A stretch of 13,829 nt of DNA from JBGTIS01 sp041745535 (GTDB lineage: Bacteria > Bacteroidota > Bacteroidia > Cytophagales > Cyclobacteriaceae): positions 1-13,829 of the forward strand of contig JBGTIS010000204.1 of the NCBI GenBank assembly GCA_041745535.1, given 5' to 3'. The translations under genes were made by a program, and so were the position numbers. Shown piece by piece: positions 7,953-13,829 of this stretch. Every line of letters starts with the position of its first letter. Position 1 is the first letter of the stretch. The notes under the pieces are model-generated. The model did not search any database and had not been told where the DNA came from. It was given only the letters and a program-made list of their open reading frames with translations.

Positions 7953-10900
7953 TTATTGTAAATGAGTGAGTTGATTAAAAATCAGCTTTCTGGACAAAGT
8001 GCCTTTATTGTTATAAAGCAATATGGAATCAACCTGAGGATTAATGAGGATACTGCGGGACGATTGCGATAAATACGTAGAACCAAAGCTTAATTCCACT
8101 TTTCTTTTCCGGCCGTTTTTTATAAACAATGAAGCATACACTTCATCCTGCCGGGCAGTAACCCGCTCCGTAATCAGTTCATTTTTCATTTGGAAAGACT
8201 GTATTGAATCATTGTTTTGAGTTACCACGATCACGGGGCCCTTCACTGTGTTTACCTTTACTATCCCTTTGGCATCCCCCTCCACAAAAAAACCGGACTC
8301 CATTGAATTTAAATACCTGAAGTTGCCTTTCCCATCTCCAAAGAATGTCAGTCCTTTTAATGCGTCATATCTTCCGTAGGTAACTTCAGGAGCATAGGAG
8401 TTTCCTACGGCAAGTACATCCAGGTTCCCATCCGCGTTCATATCCTGTGCCAGCAACCCATAAACAGGGCCTAGTTGCGCTGGTTGTGGCAATGGGATAA
8501 GATCAAATTTTCCATTGCCCTGGTTCAGGATAAAGGACGAAGACAACGTCTTACAATATAGTGTATTAAACGCTGTATTGCCCGTCAAAGCTACCAACTG
8601 GGTCAAAGAGGTGGCCGCATACGTTTTATAATATAAAAGGTGCTTTTTTAAAAATGGCATCTGAGTGGTTAGCATGTCTAGTGAAGGGAAAGGATTAATT
8701 ATTCCATATTCATAGTATCCAATCAAAGGTTCGATGGCACCATTTTGATCAAAATCGGCATAGTGGATGATAACCGGCTCTTCGGGAGAGGCTTTCATGG
8801 GGCCATTCAGACCCAAATTGCCGGCGATATAATCGATATCCCCATCATTATCAAAATCTCCACCAACCAGGCTGTTCCAAAAACCTTGGGTGTCTTGCAG
8901 TCCGGATTCGGCAGTAATATTTACCAACCAACCCTTCTTATTGCTGAACAAACTAATGGGCATGGCTTCACCCACAATGATAAGATCCAGCGTATTGTTA
9001 TTATCGAAGTCGGTCCATAAAGCGGCGGTAATCATGCCTATTTCAGCCAATTGCGGAGCGAATTCGCCCGTCACATCCGTGAATTTTCCCAGGTCATTGC
9101 GCAACAGATAACTTCTCGGTGGCTGAGGGTATTTATCCTTCGTTACCCTGCTACCCACAAACAAATCCAGGTCTCCATCCTGATCATAATCGCCGGCCAC
9201 CACACACGATCCGCTGGACCGCAATGGCGGTAAAGCGGATAAGTCCTTACTGAAATTTCCCTTACCATCATTCAGATACAACCGGTCCTGGTAGTTTGGG
9301 TGATCCTCGTAGTATTCCACACCCCCACTCACCACATATAAATCCAGATCGTCATCCTGATCCGCATCAAAAAACAAGGCGCCCATGTCTTCGCTTTCAA
9401 AGTCTTCCGCGAATGGTTTCACATTGAAGTCTCCCCTGGAGTTTTGGATCATAAAGTGGCCGGGCAAGCGATAAGCACCGCCCACATACATATCTTCCAG
9501 GCCATCGTTATTCACATCTCCTACCGCGATGCCCGGTCCTTCCTGCGATAATTTATGGGGCAAAAGAATTTGGTGATTAAAATCGTTAAACTCGTTTTCG
9601 GTATGTTTGAATGGCAACGCTTTTGTTGGACGCAACAGGGTATTGTCGGGCTTTTTATTTGGGTTACCTGGCAATCTGCTTTCAGCATAAGCTATTGTAA
9701 TTAATTGATTGGCAGGCTGATTAGGCTCCGTACTTACGCTGCCATCTCCCCAGACTACCTGAATGGAATCAACCTTTTGGGTTTTCCCTAATCCAAAGTG
9801 AATGACATCCTCCACTGAACTTTGAAAACCCCGAACCGGATAATGATACCTGACCTGATAAAGACTATCACCCATGATGGTTACCGTAGCGCCTACCCCA
9901 TTTCTGTTTTGATCAGGTCCAGCTAATTTTATGCTGATATATTTGGAATCAGGAGTCTTTTTTTCCTGAAGCGTATTTATATAAATAAAAGCTTCCTGGT
10001 TAATATTATTGACCACCAGGTCCAGATCGCCATCCTGGTCAAGGTCGGCATAGGCCATTCCATTGGATAGGGATGGTTTGGTAAATCCCCATTCGGCCAT
10101 CACTTTACGAAAAGTATTATCCCCATTGTTTTTAAAAGCATAATTTTGGACCACAATGCCAGGTCTGATTGCCAGGCTGTCGAGCATGGCTTGTCGCCTG
10201 CTTTCAGGATTTAAACCGGCAACTGTTTGCCTGAATTTTACAAAATCAAGGTCTGTCACATCCTTGCCAAATCCGTTTGAGATCACCAGGTCCTGGTAGC
10301 CATCGTTATCAAAATCAGCCAAAAGGGGTGCCCAGCTCCAATCGGTTTTATCGATACCGGCAAATTGCCCAATTTCACTAAATGAGTTATCCCCATTGTT
10401 TAATTGAAGCGTATTTCTCATATACTGATAACCATAGCCTTGTTGTACAGAGAAATAAAATTTATCATATTGAAGCGGCCCTGACATGAGTTTCCTTCGG
10501 AAATTATCTTCCGGCAGCATATCTGCCGCCACAATATCGGGTTTACCATCATTATTGATATCACCCACATCATTTCCCATGGCGAAATGACTGGTATGTT
10601 TGAAATATTGATCCACCCGATCGGTGAAAGTGCCATCCTGGTTATTCACATACAGGTGATCTTTGGAGAGGTAGTCGTTGGTGACATAAACATCGGGCCA
10701 GGCATCCTGGTTGATATCCAATACCGATACCCCCAAACCAAAACCTTCGATATTGATGCCCGCCTCTTCTGAAATATTGGTAAAATAAGGATGGCCGGAT
10801 TTTTCATCGAAATCATTCCGGTAGAGCCGGTCTGTATTTCTGCCACTGCCATCTTGTAAAATAGGTCGGGGTACGATGGCCGATTTCTCAAATCCGCCCC

Positions 10901-11561
10901 CCGTCAGGAGGTACATGTCCAGATCACCATCCCGGTCATAATCAAAAAAAACAGCCTGAACAGATTCTCCCGCATCAGCCAGCCCATATTCCTCTGCCGA
11001 TTCTTCAAAGGTGGGGTTCTGGCCAGGGGTGGTGCCTTGATTGATGTAAAGCTTATTCGGAAAATTATCGCTGTTCCCCATCCCTCCTACGCTGAGGTAA
11101 ATGTCCTGCCAGCCGTCCTGATTGATATCCACCACGGAAACACCATACGCCCAAATTCCTTTTGTGTCAATGCCTGCTGTAGCTGTTATATTTTCAAATT
11201 CAAGTGAGGTATTCCCTGAATGGATATTCCCTGAATGGATATTCCCCGTATGAATATTCCCGCTGTTCCCAAGATTGATATAGAGTTCACAGGGAACCCT
11301 ATTGCCCGAAAAAAAAATATCAGGTAATCCGTCGTTATTGAAATCACCAACGCCTACTCCTCCTCCATTGTATAAATATTCATACGTAAGGATATTAATT
11401 GAATCATCGGTGGCAATCTGATTAGCAAAACCTACCCCGGTTTTACTAGCAGGAAGCAATTCAAAAAGCGGATCGACGGTCATTTTTACTTTGCTTTGGC
11501 AGTAGCTAAATAATTGAATAGTCAGAAATACGGATAGTATATAAGCCTTCTTTTTTCGCAT
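7953..11561 (-). CDS. Giant double-propeller FG-GAP/VCBS protein with central ASPIC/UnbV domain
   Basis: I start this gene at the ATG at 11561 (1202 residues). The frame extends 5 codons further, but only to a TTG, and the ATG gives a clean signal peptide beginning MRKKK, with likely cleavage between Cys21 and Gln22. Seven DxNxDGxxD-type loops begin near residues 73, 145, 207, 282, 334, 416 and 506. An ASPIC/UnbV domain covers about 550-608 (NGVGATVTIMG, HFGLGKTQKVDSIQVVW). Seven more loops lie near 682, 732, 791, 851, 902, 936 and 1040, followed by about 150 further residues. This predicts two calcium-binding seven-bladed propellers flanking ASPIC. It sits between susD and the surface GH43 gene, where many PULs have a surface glycan-binding protein; a binding role is inference. 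A 15-bp tandem repeat adds GNIHS units in the first propeller (residues 101-117). Confidence 0.92.
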   Translation of the reverse strand: MRKKKAYILSVFLTIQLFSYCQSKVKMTVDPLFELLPASKTGVGFANQIATDDSINILTYEYLYNGGGVGVGDFNNDGLPDIFFSGNRVPCELYINLGNSGNIHTGNIHSGNIHSGNTSLEFENITATAGIDTKGIWAYGVSVVDINQDGWQDIYLSVGGMGNSDNFPNKLYINQGTTPGQNPTFEESAEEYGLADAGESVQAVFFDYDRDGDLDMYLLTGGGFEKSAIVPRPILQDGSGRNTDRLYRNDFDEKSGHPYFTNISEEAGINIEGFGLGVSVLDINQDAWPDVYVTNDYLSKDHLYVNNQDGTFTDRVDQYFKHTSHFAMGNDVGDINNDGKPDIVAADMLPEDNFRRKLMSGPLQYDKFYFSVQQGYGYQYMRNTLQLNNGDNSFSEIGQFAGIDKTDWSWAPLLADFDNDGYQDLVISNGFGKDVTDLDFVKFRQTVAGLNPESRRQAMLDSLAIRPGIVVQNYAFKNNGDNTFRKVMAEWGFTKPSLSNGMAYADLDQDGDLDLVVNNINQEAFIYINTLQEKKTPDSKYISIKLAGPDQNRNGVGATVTIMGDSLYQVRYHYPVRGFQSSVEDVIHFGLGKTQKVDSIQVVWGDGSVSTEPNQPANQLITIAYAESRLPGNPNKKPDNTLLRPTKALPFKHTENEFNDFNHQILLPHKLSQEGPGIAVGDVNNDGLEDMYVGGAYRLPGHFMIQNSRGDFNVKPFAEDFESEDMGALFFDADQDDDLDLYVVSGGVEYYEDHPNYQDRLYLNDGKGNFSKDLSALPPLRSSGSCVVAGDYDQDGDLDLFVGSRVTKDKYPQPPRSYLLRNDLGKFTDVTGEFAPQLAEIGMITAALWTDFDNNNTLDLIIVGEAMPISLFSNKKGWLVNITAESGLQDTQGFWNSLVGGDFDNDGDIDYIAGNLGLNGPMKASPEEPVIIHYADFDQNGAIEPLIGYYEYGIINPFPSLDMLTTQMPFLKKHLLYYKTYAATSLTQLVALTGNTAFNTLYCKTLSSSFILNQGNGKFDLIPLPQPAQLGPVYGLLAQDMNADGNLDVLAVGNSYAPEVTYGRYDALKGLTFFGDGKGNFRYLNSMESGFFVEGDAKGIVKVNTVKGPVIVVTQNNDSIQSFQMKNELITERVTARQDEVYASLFIKNGRKRKVELSFGSTYLSQSSRSILINPQVDSILLYNNKGTLSRKLIFNQLTHLQ
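11211..11261 (-). repeat. In-frame 15-bp tandem repeat coding GNIHS units
   Basis: Three 15-bp units lie at 11211-11225, 11226-11240 and 11241-11255; a fourth keeps only the first six bases. Units 1 and 2 are identical (attccctgaatggat on the plus strand) and unit 3 differs at three positions. On the coding strand they give GNIHT-GNIHS-GNIHS-GN between LYINLG and the conserved FENITATAGI segment. The period is a multiple of three, so gain or loss of units keeps the frame. The identical pair suggests recent slippage. Confidence 0.9.
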
Positions 11562-11623
11562 AAGCAGCCGATTCAATACTTTGGTAAATCACTAATGGAT
11601 TTAAAATGAAATTGAACTTCTTT

Positions 11624-11703
11624 GCAATTTTTATTTGGGTATAGAGGGGTTTCCCATAAGAGCTAAAACAACCCTTATAGGAAACACTATCATTAAAAAT
11701 TGC
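11624..11703 (-). promoter_or_regulatory. Nested hairpin in the leader between susD and the FG-GAP gene
   Basis: The outer arms GCAATTTTTA (11624-11633) and TAAAAATTGC (11694-11703) are perfect inverse complements. Inside them ATAG (11641-11644) can pair with CTAT (11687-11690). The inner arms GTTTCCCATAAG (11649-11660) and CTTATAGGAAAC (11674-11685) pair over 12 positions, and the one mismatch becomes a G-U pair in the minus-strand transcript. The inner loop is 13 nt. The structure fills most of the 151-bp gap after the susD stop. No U-run follows the inner stem, so it is not a textbook terminator; it may be a processing, stability or attenuation element that lowers downstream expression relative to susCD. 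Alternatively it is a remnant of a small inverted-repeat element. Confidence 0.6.
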
Positions 11704-11712
11704 TTTGCAAAT

Positions 11713-13287
11713 TTAATTACCTGTATTAGGTCTCAGATTTGGATTGATATCCAGTTCCGATTGGGGAATCCTGAGGTATTCCGCTCCAGGAGTCCAATTC
11801 GAGAATTCCGGATCATGAGTCTTTAATGCCGCAAGTTTATTCGCATCGTAAAACCATCCCCAACGAATCAGATCGTTAATTCTGCTGCCTTCAATGGCCA
11901 GTTCCATTACTCTTTCATGGGCAAGTTGTTCCCGCATCTGGGCTTGTGAGAATGCGGCGAACTCCGCGGTGCGATCCGGCAGATTTGCCCGGTTTCTTAC
12001 CTCCTGAATTAAAGCGGCCGCTTCCGCGGTATTACCCATTTCGTTTTTAGCTTCCGCATTCATCAAAAGCACATCGCCATACCGGATGACCGGGTGATTA
12101 ATTCCGGAATTTAAAGAGGCTGTTTCGTTGGGTACCCCCTGATCAGCTCTGGTAAATTTCTTGATAAAGATCTCTTCTACGGTATAACCAGCGCCTTCAG
12201 GAGCGGGAGTTAACCAATCTTTGCCGTAAGCCGTAGTAAATCCATCATCCGGTTCGTACGATAAAATAGTGGTCAGCATACGGGGATCTGTTTTACCATT
12301 GATAGTAAGCTCCAATTTCATTTCATTATAAAGCCAATCGGATGGAAAAAAATCAAAAAACCCAAATCCTCTGGCCGCATAGGTAGGTGCCACAGCAGAA
12401 AATTGTCTCCAATTGGCACTGGGCACTCCGCCCCAATTCAGGTCAGGGGATTCATCATTTGTAAACTCTACCTGGAAAATAGGTTCCGGATTGGCCTGCT
12501 CAATCGCAGGGTTCTCCGTAAAATTGTCGGCAAAATTAGGGGTAAGCGCATATTCTCCTGAAGCTATTACCGCATCGAATTCTTCAACCGCCGCTGCCCA
12601 TTCTTGCGTATATAAATGGGCTTTTCCTAACAATGCCCTGGCTGCTCCCTGGGTAGCCCGCTGATTCTGTCCCTGGTCCGGGCCGGTTACGTTATCATAG
12701 TTCCAGGGTAATAAGCCCTTGGCCAATTCCAAATCAGCTTTGATCCGCGCCCATACTTCCGCCTGCGTACTGGTAGCAGGCTTTCTTTCTTCCTCGGTTT
12801 TGGGAACCGCCGTAACGATGGGCACATCTTTGTAAAATATGGTGAGCTGATAATGGCCTAAAGCTCTCAGGAAATAAGCCTGGCCCAGTACCCTGTTTTT
12901 AACATCCTGATCGATGTCCATGTCAGCAACACCTTCCAAAGTCTGGTTGGCCCTACTAATTAAGATATAACCCCCTTCCCAAATAATAGATGCACCGGCA
13001 CTGGTAGCAGGCATCACGAAGTTACCGACGGTAGATAAAACATCCCATGGACTCCGGCCAATCAATTCATCGGACCTTGCATCGGCCATTACCAATCCCA
13101 TACGGTTGTAAAACCCATCGATGATCAACGCGTTGTAACAGGCATTCACAGATGATACCGCATCCTGTTCGGTCTGAAAGAATATAGCCGCTGTATTGGC
13201 ATTTGGATTAATGCTATCATCTTCCAGCCTGTCAGCGCAGCCGAAGAAAAAGGCGACCAATAACATATAAATTTTTATTTTTTTCAT
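11713..13287 (-). CDS. susD: SusD/RagB-family outer-membrane glycan-binding lipoprotein
   Basis: Surface lipoprotein that caps the SusC transporter and captures oligosaccharides for import. The 524-residue length is normal for the family. The N-terminus is a lipoprotein signal ending FFFGC (Cys17), followed by an acidic stretch (ADRLEDD). Helical, TPR-like segments follow, including VKNRVLGQAYFLRALGHYQLTIFY (about 128-152) and a region around residues 210-230 rich in Ala and Leu. The end, LRIPQSELDINPNLRPNTGN, is the characteristic SusD C-terminal signature. It starts 32 bp after the susC stop, the usual order of the pair. The substrate cannot be read from SusD itself; an arabinose-containing glycan is inferred from the downstream enzymes. 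The symbol denotes the family, not an orthologue of the starch protein. Confidence 0.97.
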   Translation of the reverse strand: MKKIKIYMLLVAFFFGCADRLEDDSINPNANTAAIFFQTEQDAVSSVNACYNALIIDGFYNRMGLVMADARSDELIGRSPWDVLSTVGNFVMPATSAGASIIWEGGYILISRANQTLEGVADMDIDQDVKNRVLGQAYFLRALGHYQLTIFYKDVPIVTAVPKTEEERKPATSTQAEVWARIKADLELAKGLLPWNYDNVTGPDQGQNQRATQGAARALLGKAHLYTQEWAAAVEEFDAVIASGEYALTPNFADNFTENPAIEQANPEPIFQVEFTNDESPDLNWGGVPSANWRQFSAVAPTYAARGFGFFDFFPSDWLYNEMKLELTINGKTDPRMLTTILSYEPDDGFTTAYGKDWLTPAPEGAGYTVEEIFIKKFTRADQGVPNETASLNSGINHPVIRYGDVLLMNAEAKNEMGNTAEAAALIQEVRNRANLPDRTAEFAAFSQAQMREQLAHERVMELAIEGSRINDLIRWGWFYDANKLAALKTHDPEFSNWTPGAEYLRIPQSELDINPNLRPNTGN

Positions 13288-13319
13288 GTCTTTTCATTTT
13301 TTTGTAAAAAATTCATATT

Positions 13320-13829
13320 TTAAAAAGCCACCTGTATACCGAGCATGCTGGTTCTCGGTCGTGGATAGGTACCAAAATCATAACCAGGAGATAGGATACT
13401 AATGCCTTGAAAATCCGGGTTAAACCCTTTGTAACCCGTAAAGGTATACAGATTCTGACCAGTCACATAAATCCGGGCCTTGGTTAATTTCAATCGATCC
13501 AATGCTGATTGCGGAAGTGAATATCCCAAAGAAATCGTGTTAATTCTCAGATAAGAAGTATTTTGTAACCATCCCGGTCGATCGGAGGGTCTGCCATTCA
13601 GGTTAGGATCCAGAAAGATCATACGGGGCACATCGGTATTTGTATTGCCGGGGGTCCAGCGATCCAGGATATCTTCATGGAAATTGGTATTCCCGGAAGC
13701 CTGAGAGGACATCATCGATCGGTACATTTGATTAACAGCTTCCGCTCCGGCACTTCCGGAAGCAAAGAGTGTAAAATCCAAGCCTTTAAATTCGGCACGC
13801 AGATTTAACCCATAATATACATCAGGCAA
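13320..13829 (-). CDS. susC: SusC-family TonB-dependent transporter, C-terminal 169 residues only
   Basis: Only the end of this outer-membrane barrel is inside the window; the first in-window codon is TTG, an internal Leu rather than a start, so roughly 850 or more upstream residues of a normal SusC lie outside. Visible family hallmarks are YGLNLRAEFKGLDFTLFASG, the segment DRWTPGNTNTDVPR, YLRINTISLGYSLP, and ARIYVTGQNLYTFTGYKGFNPD. The final strand ends in Phe (GIQVAF), as expected for barrel assembly. It forms the transporter partner of the SusD encoded 32 bp downstream and would import oligosaccharides released at the surface, driven by TonB. The carboxypeptidase-like, plug and TonB-box regions cannot be assessed. 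The symbol denotes the family only. Confidence 0.96.
   Translation of the reverse strand: MPDVYYGLNLRAEFKGLDFTLFASGSAGAEAVNQMYRSMMSSQASGNTNFHEDILDRWTPGNTNTDVPRMIFLDPNLNGRPSDRPGWLQNTSYLRINTISLGYSLPQSALDRLKLTKARIYVTGQNLYTFTGYKGFNPDFQGISILSPGYDFGTYPRPRTSMLGIQVAF

Larger units (their letters stand above)
1720..13829 (-). other. Arabinan-type polysaccharide utilization locus (SusC/SusD, FG-GAP protein, 2 GH43, 2 GH51)
   Basis: Seven consecutive minus-strand genes form a typical Bacteroidota glycan-uptake cluster: transporter, surface lipoprotein, large propeller protein, then four arabinose-releasing enzymes. Gaps are 32, 151, 12, 6, 6 and 65 bp, so the four central genes are almost certainly cotranscribed. 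GH43 subfamily 4/5-type arabinanases together with two GH51 arabinofuranosidases point to alpha-1,5-arabinan with arabinose side chains as substrate; arabinoxylan is the main alternative because GH51 enzymes also act on it. The cluster continues past the right edge through the rest of susC. Regulator and sugar catabolism genes are not in view. Confidence 0.85.

Noticed and set aside
11211..11261. The short tandem repeat as a CRISPR-like array
   Set aside because: Units are contiguous with no spacers and are part of a coding frame.
11708..11715. TAAATTTG on the minus strand, matching the Bacteroidota -7 promoter consensus TAnnTTTG, overlapping the susD stop
   Set aside because: No TTTG-like -33 element is present at the right distance and the region is AT-rich, so one box could arise by chance; not listed as a promoter.

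Overview
This window is part of a Bacteroidota polysaccharide utilization locus (PUL) that most likely targets arabinan or arabinose-decorated pectin or xylan. The group assignment rests on the SusC/SusD pair, signal peptides with Gln just after the predicted cleavage site, a lipoprotein with a Bacteroidota-type surface-export signal, giant FG-GAP/ASPIC proteins, and AT-rich leaders mostly without Shine-Dalgarno sequences. The large FG-GAP proteins suggest an environmental lineage (Cytophagales, Saprospiria or Flavobacteriia) rather than a gut Bacteroides. That is an impression, not a proof.

Every gene reads on the minus strand, so transcription runs right to left. In that order: the C-terminus of a SusC TonB-dependent transporter (cut by the right edge); a complete SusD lipoprotein 32 bp later; a 151-bp leader with a nested hairpin; a 1202-residue double-propeller FG-GAP/ASPIC protein; a GH43 arabinanase lipoprotein (subfamily-4 type); a second GH43 arabinanase with an SPI signal (subfamily-5 type); a GH51 arabinofuranosidase with an inserted accessory module; a compact GH51 arabinofuranosidase; a 268-bp gap with a large inverted repeat; and a second, single-propeller FG-GAP/ASPIC protein cut by the left edge. 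Spacings of 6, 6 and 12 bp tie the four central genes into one operon; the 65-bp gap before the compact GH51 is also compatible with cotranscription.

Proposed division of labour (inference from family knowledge): the surface GH43 lipoprotein cuts the arabinan backbone, SusD and SusC capture and import the oligosaccharides, and the GH43 and two GH51 enzymes, exported by SPI signals, trim side chains and oligosaccharides to arabinose in the periplasm. The 1202-residue FG-GAP/ASPIC protein sits where many PULs carry a SusE/SusF-like surface glycan-binding protein, so a binding or display role is a reasonable hypothesis. No regulator, arabinose permease, arabinose catabolic enzyme, tRNA, rRNA, CRISPR array or transposase is visible.

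The least conventional parts are the FG-GAP/ASPIC proteins, one with exactly 7+7 calcium-type motifs around a central ASPIC domain; an in-frame 15-bp tandem repeat in the first propeller; the nested hairpin after susD; and the intergenic inverted repeat near 1.5 kb.
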